Source: Ustilaginoidea virens
Lineage: Eukaryota; Ascomycota; Sordariomycetes; Hypocreales; Clavicipitaceae
NCBI RefSeq assembly: GCF_000687475.1
Contig: NC_057317.1
Span: 2,046,001-2,110,000, forward strand
DNA: 64,000 nucleotides
Reading direction: 5' to 3'
Numbering within the stretch: position 1 is the stretch's first letter; each line of letters opens with the position of its first letter. Both the position numbers and the translations under genes were made by a program. Shown here in pieces: positions 44,250 through 53,067 of the stretch. The notes beneath the pieces are model-generated. The model had not been told where the DNA came from. It made no database searches and worked only from the letters and a program-made list of their open reading frames with translations.

Positions 44250-45640
44250 CTAGCTGCGCTGTTTGAAGGACAGGCCGTGCTCAACACGCAGCAGGTGGCC
44301 ATCGTCGACGGCAACTCGAGGCGCATCACGTTTGGCCACCTCGATGCCAGGGCGAACCGGTTGGCGCACTACAAACTGACTCTGGGCGCGAGCCCTGCTG
44401 GGCCTGGCTACGTCATCGCCCTCATGCTAGACAAGAGCATGGGGATGCTGGTTTGCGTCCTGGCTGTCTGGAAAGCTGGTGTGGCATACGTGCCCTTGGA
44501 TCCCGACTATCCCGCCTTGAGAGTCGGACTGATACTCGACGACACGAGGGCAGCGCTGCTCATCACCACGAGCAAGTACTCCTCCCGCGTCGACTGCAAG
44601 TCTCCCATGGTCGACGACGCGGACGCAATCAGCAACCTCGAGCGGCAGCCTCGCGTCAACACGGGCCTCCCGGACTTGAGCCCCTCAGCGCTCGCCTACA
44701 TAATCTTCACTTCGGGCACAACGGGGAGGCCCAAGGGCGTGATGGTCGAGCACCGAAGCGTGGTGAAGCCGCAAAAGGCCCTCGCGGGCGTTTCCGAGGC
44801 ATGTGCTATGCTAACCCGCAGGTGAGATAAACAGGGTCATGATGGCGCCCGGCTGGCAGCAGAAATACCACAGTGGCGTGCAAGCCTCCCCGTCTCGCAA
44901 GCTAGTTGCCTTCATCTCCGCGATACTCTGGGACCAGCAACAGCTCCCAGGCCGTCCTGTTTCTCTCCAACTACGTCTTCGACTTTTCCGTGGATCAGAT
45001 TGCGCTCTCCCTCCTTAGCGGCAACAAGCTGATCCTCCCGCTGGAGGAAGGCCTCACTCACCCGCGATTCTGCGAGCTAGGCAACGCGGAGAAGCTCTCG
45101 TACCTGAGCGGAACGCCCTCCGTACTGCAGCAGGTGCGGCTCTCGTGCCTGCGGCACCTAGAGATGCTTACCGTCGCCGGCGAGGAGTTTCACCCGTCCC
45201 AGTACGCCAGCATGCGGAGAGAGTTCGCGGGCCCGATCCACAACGTGTACGGCATCACCGAGACGACCGTGCACAACCTGGTGACGACGTTTCAAGGCCC
45301 GCAAGCGCCCTTCACGGGTGCCCTGCGTGACGAGCTGCCCGGGACAAAGGCGTACGTGCTCAACGACAGGCTGCAGCCCGTGCCGGGGGTGGAAGCAGGC
45401 CGCTGCCGTTGCGCGATACGCGACAGAGGGAGACGCCAGGTCTCACGCAGCGGCCGAGCTGGTCGGCTACTACAACCTCGAACCAGGCACCTGCAATCCC
45501 GCGCCCGAGGACGTCGCGCAAGCTCTGGCCTCGCGGGTCCCGTCGTTCATGGTCCCCGGCAGGCTCCGCCTCTTGCAGGGTGCTCAGCCCGTTACCGTGA
45601 ACGGGAAGCTGGACCTGAAGAGGATGGCCGCAGCAGCGCA
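44250..45640 (+). pseudogene. NRPS relic: adenylation domain A3
   Basis: Blocks: LAVWKAGVAYVPLDPDYP (A2), YIIFTSGTTGRPKGVMVEH (A3, about 44,700-44,757), a frameshift near 44,820, then VLFLSNYVFDFSVDQIALSL, KLSYLSGTPSVLQQV, PIHNVYGITETTVHNLV (A5) and LPGTKAYVLNDRLQPVPG. A6-A9 are largely lost at about 45,400; VTVNGKLDLKRM (A10) remains in another frame. In ACV synthetases module 3 selects valine. Confidence 0.8.
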
Positions 45641-45654
45641 GCGCGACGAGCCCA

Positions 45655-45785
45655 AACGCGCACATGTTCCGCCGCGAAACGACCTCGAGGCCAAGCTCTG
45701 CCTCCTATGGGCCTCTCTTCTCGGCAGACCCGACATGGGAATCGAAGCCCCCTGCGAGCCGAGCAGGGACTCGTGCGCGGAACCG
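45655..45785 (+). pseudogene. NRPS relic: carrier domain T3 remnant without serine motif
   Basis: PPRNDLEAKLCLLWASLLG is the first helix of a carrier domain, but the GGDS-type core and second half are missing; the sequence moves straight to the epimerase domain. Confidence 0.7.
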
Positions 45786-46960
45786 CCCCCTTGCTGCCGA
45801 TTCAAGAGTGGTTCTTTTCCAAGAGGCTAGGGCGGCCCGGGTTCTGGAACCACTGCTTTGCGATGCGAACGCCGCAGCTAGACAGGGCGCGACTCCAGGA
45901 GGCAGTCGGCATGCTGCGGACGCGGTTCGCCAGGATGGGCGGAAGGCTGGTCCAGCAGTTTGACGCGGAGCAGCCAAGGTCCAAGCCGTCGACGCGGCAG
46001 ACATGGCGCAAGCACACCGAGTGGCTGTTGAGTGCCAGCCATTCCCGCTTCGACACGGAACGGGGACCGCTGTTCGGCGTCGTCTACGTTTCCGGACGCG
46101 CCGACGGCGCAGCCTACGTCTGGTGCGCGTTCCACCACCTCATCGTCGACGCCGTCAGCTGGAGCGTCATCAAGTCGGATCTGCAGGCCCTCTACAGCGG
46201 GCGCGGCCTCGGAGCCAAGAGCAGCAGCGTGCAGCAGTGGGCGGGCGCCCTGTCAACCTACACGCCGACCTCGCGCGAAACGGAGTACTGGGATGAGGTG
46301 CGAGCCAGAGCGGCGCGAAGCACGAGGGGCTTGCCGGGGAGGAGCAGTCAGGCGCTTGTCACCAGACGCGAGGACGCCCTCCTGCCGAGCGACGAGACGG
46401 CGGCCCTGTTTCGGCACTGCTGCGCGAAGCTCGACGTTGGCGTGCGCCACGCGGTGTTCATGTCCGTGGGGCTATGCGCTCCAGGGACTCGCGGGCGATG
46501 GGGAGGCCTTGCCGTCGTGACGGTCGAGGGCCACGGCCGCGAGGACGCCGCCGTAGATGCGTCCCTGGACCTCGGCAGAACGGTGGGCTGGTTCACGAGC
46601 ATCTACCCGTTTGAATCCCACCGGGTGGCGCACCCGGTGCAGGTGGTCCTCGAGGTCAAGAAGCGCTTGGGCGCGGTCCCGGCTCGCGGCGTAGGATACG
46701 GCCCCCGCTACGGCTATCTGGGGGATTCCCTCCCGCCCGTGACGGTCAACTACCTCGGCAGGAGGATGGATCAAACGCGCCGGCAGCCGGACGACTGGGC
46801 CCTGGCGGCAGATCAGGACGGCCTGCCCTACGGACTATGCGTCGGCCCCAAAGACAGAGACGGCAGCTCCTCCAGCCTGCTCGACGTGACCGTCTCATCC
46901 GCCCACGGGCGGCTGTCTCTCCAGGTGGCAAGCTACTGCGCCGCGGGCGGCGGCGCCGAC
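45786..46960 (+). pseudogene. NRPS relic: epimerization domain E
   Basis: Nearly intact. LLPIQEWFFSKRL and FWNHCFAMRTPQLD open it; FHHLIVDAVSW is the active-site motif, VTVEGHGRE and LGRTVGWFTSIYPF follow, and VPARGVGYGPRYGYL and VTVNYLGRR close it. In ACV synthetases this domain makes the D-valine. It is part of one 741-codon open frame (44906-47131). Confidence 0.82.
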
Positions 46961-47040
46961 GCGCCTCTGTTCCTCCTCCCGCCCGGCGAAGGCGGCGCTG
47001 AAAGCTACTTCCGCAACCTGGTCCAAGGATGCACGTCGCC
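46961..47040 (+). pseudogene. NRPS relic: first residues of the thioesterase
   Basis: LFLLPPGEGGAESYFRN is the start of the ACV synthetase-type thioesterase. After about 25 residues the homology ends; the GxSxG serine region is absent. Confidence 0.7.
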
Positions 47041-47131
47041 CTCGGGGCGAGGGATTGAAAAGAAGACGCACGCGGCTGCGGAGACACGAAGCCAGAGACT
47101 TGCCAACTCAACGGCGGCTATTGCGGACTAG

Positions 47132-47911
47132 CAGCTCGGACCGACCACATGTCGAATCGCCCGCCGCGTCCATACTGTTGTCTAGCGCGTCTAGGTCTTG
47201 CACGGGAGCGGCCGAGTGCTGGGATCCCGCCGCATGGGGAAAGGCTAATTACATAGGTGACCTGGATCACACATGCATACGTTTGTCGGGTCTCGTTTTT
47301 TTTTTCCTTTTCGCGCGACCAGCCCAACGTAAACTAAGCTGCATTCCGAAACGAGGCAGCCTACCTCTTGACTCAACCCACGGTTGCAACGTAGTCGTCA
47401 GGGCGGCAATACAAGTCCCCCGGATTCGGGGCCAAGCGGGTCTGCGGCGCCGAGCTAGCGGGTGGAGCCCGGCGGGGAAAACGTAATACTCGTACGATCC
47501 GGCGGGGCTGCAGCGGAGGCCACATCCACATGTTTGAAGTTCCCCCTTCCCCTTGTTTTTTTATCGTTCCTTTTTTTTCTTTTCCCATGGGCCGCCTCTG
47601 TGATGGCTGAGGGTGAAACTCTCGTAGCGGAAACTGGGGATTAGGCCCCTGTTTTCAGACACGTGTCCAGGACGTCGGCGCTATCCCGTCGCGGAGGGCT
47701 GCCTCGGTACCAAGGGGGGGTCCGAACGGGCCGGGGGATGCGTACCTTATAAACCTATTTCCTTGTACACCTTTTTCCCTTGTGCCTGTGCTGTTGTGCT
47801 TTTTGCGTAGAGCATACTTACTATCCTTTTACAAACCTCGGTAGAGACCTGGTGTCTTGCCGACGACAGTTCCTCGCATTCTTGGCCCCCGCCGGGCTGC
47901 CATCTCTTGCC
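47132..47911. other. Intergenic between NRPS relic and carbonic anhydrase
   Basis: No gene visible. This is where the rest of the thioesterase would have been; I see none of it. It contains the promoter of the carbonic anhydrase gene. Confidence 0.5.
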
Positions 47912-49108
47912 ATGTTTCTGGGCTGGACCCTTGGTGTGCTTCTTGCTGCGCCGGTCGCACGCGTTGAAGCGTCGTGCGGCTACGGAACGATATTGCAGCC
48001 TCGGGAGGATGGAGCCGTCAAAGTCAACAAGTTTGGCTACTTTGGCGCCACGGTACCCAGTTCCCTCCCTGCCTTTTGGCTGCAAAAGACTCCCGTTGAG
48101 AAGGAAAAGGAGAAGAAGAAGAAGAAGAAGAAGAACGGTGGAGGAAAAGGCAGGAAGCGCTGACGGCTCTGAATTTAGGGCCCCGCAAGCTGGAAAGCGC
48201 TGGACCCCGCGGCCAACAGCCTCTGCGAGACGGGCCAGTTCCAGTCGCCCGTCAACCTGATCCAAGGGCAGTACACCGTCGTCCCCGGCGCCGACGTGCA
48301 GCTCGACATCCCCGACCTGCCCGAGGGCGCCGAGTTTGAGAATCTCGGCACGACCGTCGAGGTCATTGCCACCGGAGGCAACATGTCCTTCGGCGGCGTC
48401 GACTACTCCCTCAGGCAGTTTCACTTCCACACCCCGAGCGAGCATCTGGACAACGGCGTCAGCATGGACATGGAGATGCACATGGTCTGGCAGGCGCCCG
48501 GGGGGCAGGTAGCCGTCATTGGCGTCTTTGTCGACCTCGTCGGCGGCGCGGCCACCTCGGCCCAGCATGCCGGGCCCAAGTCTCGACGCGGTGTGAAGAG
48601 GGGCCAAGCCGAAGCCGCGGAGGAGAAGGAGGAGGAGCATGGCAGCCGCGACAGCCGCGTTGCGCGAGACGACACTGGCTACTTCCAGAACTCTTCTCCC
48701 AGGACTGATGCCACCTGGCAATCCCCGCTTCTTCAAACGGTCTTCGACTCGGTGGGATCTATTTCTCGACCCGGGACCAAGACACAGACACGCCCGCTCG
48801 TCATGTCGGAGTTGGTCAAGATTTTGTCATCCGGGACATTTCAGACGTGAGTGCCAAATGATTCTTCCCTTCCCTGTCCGCCAAGGAAGACTGGCTAAAG
48901 CGAGAAACCGATGGGGAAAAGATACCGAGGTTCGCTTACTACGCCTCCTTGCTCCGAGGGCGTCACATGGCTGGTTTCCAACCAGAAACTCTCCATCCCC
49001 GTGAGTACTTTCGCCAAGGCCAGATCAGTCCTCGGATACAACTCGAGGTTTCCGCAAAACAACCCTGGTCAGCCTAATGTTCTGGTGGTCGGTCGCACGG
49101 GAGCATAA
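47912..49108 (+). CDS. Secreted alpha-carbonic anhydrase
   Basis: Exons 47912-48052, 48179-48846 and 48922-49108 encode 331 residues; introns run GTACCC to TTTAG and GTGAGT to AAAAG. The enzyme interconverts CO2 and bicarbonate outside the cell. A signal peptide (MFLGWTLGVLLAAPVARVEA) is followed by YFGAT-GPASWKALDPA across the first splice, CETGQFQSPVNL, then the zinc-ligand block RQFHFHTPSEH and the third ligand in MEMHMVWQ. The second splice restores YRGSLTTPPCSEGVTWLVS, the substrate-pocket motif. A charged insertion of about 50 residues (roughly 167-220, with SRRGVKRGQAEAAEEKEEE) lies between the third zinc ligand and the C-terminal part. Start ATG 47912 directly precedes the signal peptide. 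Confidence 0.9.
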
Positions 49109-49471
49109 GACTTGAAGGGAAGAAGATGACAACGTGCTTCAATAAGAGAATGTAGCCCGATCCTTAGACGAATCAGCTAGCGTCGGGTTTTTTTTTTTTT
49201 TCCTTCCCAAATGTTTGAAATCATCTTTCCTTTGGCCAGGTCGCAAATGATTCACATCGACATTGTCAGATGATAGGCAATCGGCGACTTGAAAACACCA
49301 TGCAGTCCGTATTCGGTCGCCACGCACCGGTCAGATCTGTCAATCATCTGCCTGGGCATCCATCTTGCCCCTTTGCTTCCTCATGTCGGCAGCCATCTTT
49401 CGCTTCAGCATTGGCAGGGAATTGACAACCCTAAGACCTCCACGCATCATCATCAAGGCCAGTCGTCCCCT
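49109..49471. other. Convergent intergenic region
   Basis: 3' flanks of the carbonic anhydrase and FAD monooxygenase genes; a T14 run at 49188-49201. Nothing else is visible. Confidence 0.5.
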
Positions 49472-50704
49472 TCACCCCTCCTTGTACACGGCATCGTCCT
49501 TGTTGAACCTTTCCAACGACTTTTCCACCCTCTCCCAGGCGTATGAATGCATCTGCTTCTCGTAATCATCCACTGCAGACACCACGTCCCAATCTCCCTG
49601 GCCAACCTTGGCAAGGTTCTTGGCCAGAATCTTTGCGTCAAGAAGAGCAGTGTTGGCACCAAGACCCAATCCCGGTGTCATGGTGTGAATCGAGTCTCCG
49701 ATGAGAGTGACGTTTGTGCTTCCCCAGGGGTGGAGACGTTCCGTCGTACGAACATTGATGGGAAAGCACGTCGATGGATCCGACAGTTGGAAGAGCCTGT
49801 GGAGGTTGGGATGCCAGGCCGAGGAGCGTTCCAAGAGCAGCGAGTGCAGCGCCGGCCCACCAAGAGACATGATGTCGTTGGGGAGCGTTTTCTCGTGGGC
49901 TCCGAACCCAAGGAGGATGTAGTCTCGGGTGTTGTCGAAGTTGAAGCCCGGCCAGATTTTGAGGACCTGTTCGTCATTGCCACCTATGTTGTTCTTGAAT
50001 CTTCCGGTTTGGTCCCAGGGGAATTCCATGACATGCACGACAAAGTTATCTCCCCTGGGAGCGTTGATCATGGTGACGCCTCTCAGTGCTTTTGCAGGTA
50101 GCAAGCCTTTGGTCTCTCGGTTGAGCTCAACCTTGGCGGCGATGCCGTAAATTCCAGAGTCCCTAAGCAGGGCATGGGGAAGATGCTGCTTTCGGGTGGG
50201 TGAGTTGGTGCCCTCTGCTCCTACCAACAGGTCCGCCGTGTCGCTGGTGCCGTCTCTGAAGTGAGCAGTGACTGCGCCATTGTCGCTGGTGGTATAATGG
50301 GTAAAGTGCTTGTCAAACTGCACGACGTCCTCCAAGCCGGTGAGGAGGACTTGTCTCAGCGTCATGCGGCTGACTGAGCGTTCCGCTCCGATTCCATCAT
50401 CCGACACCTTGCTGAAACCTTGGATGCTCAACAGCTCCCGATACTGCTCGGTAATGATGTTGAAGGAGTCTGGGGGGCGCGCAGTCGTCTTTGTGAACAC
50501 CTCAAACAGGTCATCCGGTAGACAGGATGCCAAGCATCGGGAGCCTTCGGGCGATATGCCCACTCGATATCCAAAGAGTCCGTCTGTGCGGGTACGGCAG
50601 CGCTCGTAAATGGCGAAACTCAGGTCGGCCTTTGACTTTTTCAACGCATGACCAAGAGCAAGGCCCGCGGTGCCTGCTCCGATGATGACGACCCGCTTCT
50701 TCAT
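49472..50704 (-). CDS. FAD-dependent monooxygenase (salicylate hydroxylase-like)
   Basis: A single open frame of 410 residues. It begins KKRVVIIGAGTAGLALGHAL, the GxGxxG nucleotide-binding fold that holds FAD ADP (residues 9-14). ADLLVGAEGTNSPTRK is the DG-like second FAD motif, and near residue 340 VTLIGDSIHTMTPGLGLGAN is the GD motif that contacts the FAD ribityl chain and pyrophosphate. Group A flavoprotein monooxygenases use NAD(P)H and oxygen to hydroxylate small, usually aromatic, substrates; the substrate is not predictable. There is no signal or membrane segment, so it is probably cytosolic. The ATG at 50704 directly precedes the Rossmann strand. The gene diverges from the possible gene at 51103. 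Confidence 0.88.
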   Translation of the reverse strand: MKKRVVIIGAGTAGLALGHALKKSKADLSFAIYERCRTRTDGLFGYRVGISPEGSRCLASCLPDDLFEVFTKTTARPPDSFNIITEQYRELLSIQGFSKVSDDGIGAERSVSRMTLRQVLLTGLEDVVQFDKHFTHYTTSDNGAVTAHFRDGTSDTADLLVGAEGTNSPTRKQHLPHALLRDSGIYGIAAKVELNRETKGLLPAKALRGVTMINAPRGDNFVVHVMEFPWDQTGRFKNNIGGNDEQVLKIWPGFNFDNTRDYILLGFGAHEKTLPNDIMSLGGPALHSLLLERSSAWHPNLHRLFQLSDPSTCFPINVRTTERLHPWGSTNVTLIGDSIHTMTPGLGLGANTALLDAKILAKNLAKVGQGDWDVVSAVDDYEKQMHSYAWERVEKSLERFNKDDAVYKEG

Positions 50705-51102
50705 GCGCGTGCGGAGAGAGATGCCTTGGTCAGTCGTCGCTCAACGAGCATCCGAAAGTGCGGCATTGCATAGTTCTCTGGCAGTTTATTCAGGTGGCAA
50801 GATGGGATCAGACGGATCAGACGGATCAGACACGGAGGGGGCAATGGCGACGCGGTGATGGAAGATTTGCGGCGTAATCCTGCATGCACTGTGTAAGAGA
50901 GCCGGCTGATCACGTGAGGCGCGAACCAGATTCCCGACTTCCCTCCCTAGTACTCTGCATCCTCTTCACGACGACTACGAATATCGCTTCCGAGCTCCTA
51001 CTCTTGCAGAACGACCGACACAGTCACAGCTCTTTTGCTCCCATCACTCCTATCACGAGCTGAAACTGCCGCGTTATTGCGGCTGCGTGTGACCCTTCAG
51101 CC
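50705..51102. promoter_or_regulatory. Divergent promoter region
   Basis: 398 bp between the FAD monooxygenase start and a possible divergent start at 51103. A GATCAGACG direct repeat (GGATCAGAC three times, 50807-50832) is visible; no specific factor site can be assigned. Confidence 0.35.
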
Positions 51103-51586
51103 ATGAACAAAGACGCATCGTTTCAAGCCTCGCTGGATTTTCGTCGTGCTCACTCCCCCGGGACTCCTTCGTTGCCTCGCGCACGCGGTAAAAGCCCCCG
51201 TGATGCTCGTGCGGTAAACCTGCTGAGCATGGCGCTATTTTCAATCACGCTTACAAACTGAATTTCTACTCCGTGCGCAGCTGGTACAGGCACAGGCACG
51301 CCCGGCACTCTCGCTTGACGCATGCAGTGCGCCGGCCCCATCTGCGCGCGTTAAAAGCTCAATCTATGCAAGTGATGGCGGCATCCAAGCCGTGAATGTG
51401 GGATTGCCCTACCAGCACGTCTACGTCTGGGCCCTGCCGCATTGTGATCCCGCATTGTCCTCTTCATCCCGTCTTGTCGTCCGGCGGGCGGAAATAAGAC
51501 CAAAGCGAGGGAACACTCCGGGTAGCAAACGACGGGCACGAGACCTCGACAAAGACGGCGTGGAAACAACGTCTTTCCGGTACTGA
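51103..51586 (+). CDS. Possible small two-exon gene, unrecognised
   Basis: Exons 51103-51213 and 51281-51586 would encode 138 residues; the 67-bp intron runs GTAAAC to GCGCAG at phase 0. The ATG has a good context (CAGCCATGAAC). Exon 1 is Arg/Ser/Pro-rich (SFQASLDFRRAHSPGTPS, then RARGKSPRDARA). Exon 2 ends with a basic, possibly nuclear-targeting stretch (PGSKRRARDLDKDGVET). I recognise no family. It could equally be the 5' piece of a decayed gene. Transcript evidence would decide. Confidence 0.35.
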
Positions 51587-52704
51587 ATGGGCTGGAACTT
51601 GAGAGTATGGGCGTGAGCAACGGGCCTTTAAGGATTCCGGTCCGTTGCTCACGTTGCTGCTAGCGGCCAGGCCAGGCCAGGCAGTTCAATCATGCAGTAG
51701 AGTCCCATGGCACAGGGGAGACAGGGCGCGTATGCACCGCACCATTCATTCATTGAGCTTCAGGCACCACCCAAAGCTTGATTGATTTATGGCCCGTCTA
51801 AAGGGTGACGGTTGACCATGGCAGGGCACCCCAAGCCAATATGAAACAACAACAAACTCTACAATGACCCCCCAACACCCGTCTTCTTGTCTTATGCTAT
51901 CCCCGCCTCAGACAAGAAGATAAAACAAAAGCGAGTACTTTGCAGTACTGCCAGAAGAAGAAAAAGCCCAGAGGCACCGCAAATTTACCGGGAAAAAAGA
52001 TGCCTCTGACGAGGGTATCACTGAAAGAAAAGAAGCCAAAATAAAACAAAATCCAGGCGAGATATCCAAACCGTGGCCCAAGATGAAAGTAGTTGCGCGA
52101 ATAGATTGCGTGGCGAGGCTTTCGCTCTAGTATTGCGTGCCCTCATATTCCCTGGGGAGGCATGTTGAATCAAAGCTTCAAGGCCAATGGATTTGCGTAA
52201 AGCAGGCCATCAATCCAGCGCTGCGCAATCGACACGCGCGTGAACCAGACGCATCGAAGATGCCATGCTTCATCGAAGAATGGAAAAAAAAAAAAAGGAC
52301 CATCATGGTCGGCGAATTCAAGTTTCTTGACTGGCCGGCGCATTAGAAAGTCAGCCAATCAACACAGAATGTAGCAAACGACCAGGCTAGACGACGCGCT
52401 ATACGTGATCCCCTGCTAAAGCACAGCATCTGAAAATGGAGCGCTTCCCGTGTTCATAGTCATTGATCATCGTACGACAGAACGTCATTCCAGAAAAACG
52501 CCCCGGGTTTGAAGAATTGAAAAAAAAATAAAAAAAAAAAGGAGGGCCAGAAAATGACATAGGAAATAAGCTGCGCAAAGCGTCGAATGGCCGTGGTTCG
52601 TGCAATGCGAAAAAAGATTGTGTTGTGCCGAAGTAGATGTCCGCTGTCAACTCGCTCCAACGCTTCCTCTCAACGTTGCTCCATGGATTTTCCACGTGCG
52701 GTAT
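51587..52704. other. Intergenic, no gene seen
   Basis: Contains short A-runs (52285-52297, 52519-52540) and the 3' flank of the GPI-protein gene. No supportable gene. Confidence 0.5.
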
Positions 52705-53067
52705 TTACATCATGGCGACAATAGCCATACCAGCAATACCGGCAAAGGCAATCTTGGCAGCGTCCAAAGCGCCGGCGGCGTTGGCCGGTCCCCGCGTAGG
52801 ATTCGCCGTGGGAACTGGAATCGGTGTCCCTTTCACCGTGGTCAAGGCAGGAGCGGTGTAGATAGATTTCAAACTGCCAGTGGGAAAGTAAGCAGCGCTG
52901 GTGTTGTAACCATAGGTTGAGGTGACGGTGCAAGCACGGGAGAGCGTTACGGTCTTGACCAACTTGGTGGTTGCAGTGCAAATCGTGGTCAAGGTGGTGG
53001 GAGCGGCGCTGGTATCGGCAAGGGCCAGAGCCGGAAGAGCGGCCACAACGAACTTGATCAGGTGCAT
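52705..53067 (-). CDS. Small secreted protein with probable GPI anchor
   Basis: A single open frame of 120 residues. The N-terminus MHLIKFVVAALPALALA is a signal peptide. The body is rich in Thr, Ser, Ala and Pro with only two cysteines (TICTATT and SRACTVT). The C-terminus (AGALDAAKIAFAGIAGMA, then IVAMM) is a hydrophobic tail preceded by small residues, as in GPI-anchor signals. Such proteins sit in the fungal plasma membrane or wall; no enzymatic domain is present. A TATATA element lies about 270 bp upstream (plus 53331-53337). I do not recognise a named family. Confidence 0.75.
   Translation of the reverse strand: MHLIKFVVAALPALALADTSAAPTTLTTICTATTKLVKTVTLSRACTVTSTYGYNTSAAYFPTGSLKSIYTAPALTTVKGTPIPVPTANPTRGPANAAGALDAAKIAFAGIAGMAIVAMM

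Larger units (their letters stand above)
38012..47040 (+). pseudogene. pcbAB: Degraded ACV synthetase-type NRPS (pcbAB/acvA relic)
   Basis: Pieces of one large peptide synthetase follow each other in all three plus-strand frames. The order is a condensation-like N-terminal region, A1-T1-C1, A2-T2-C2, A3-T3-E and the first residues of a thioesterase. This three-module order, closing with epimerase and thioesterase, is that of delta-(L-alpha-aminoadipyl)-L-cysteinyl-D-valine synthetase, which makes the tripeptide precursor of penicillins and cephalosporins. Several blocks are typical of that enzyme: LRLRFS and CHHAILDGWSLPLLFD in C1, [40 protein letters not shown] in A3 and FLLPPGEGGAESYF at the end. 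Intact ACV synthetases have about 3,700 residues; here about 9 kb remain, with many frameshifts, at least four in-frame stops, two core deletions and one insertion. No activity is possible as a whole. The family call rests on remembered motifs. Confidence 0.82.

Noticed and set aside
38012..47131. RIP (C-to-T) mutation as the cause of the NRPS decay
   Set aside because: Damage is mostly by indels and deletions, and 43.3-47.1 kb remains GC-rich with few TAA/TAG from CAA/CAG changes. RIP would give many transitions and A/T enrichment.
33910..49471. Search for isopenicillin N synthase (pcbC) or an acyltransferase beside the NRPS relic
   Set aside because: No frame shows the iron-binding HxD...H pattern or other recognisable blocks of those enzymes.
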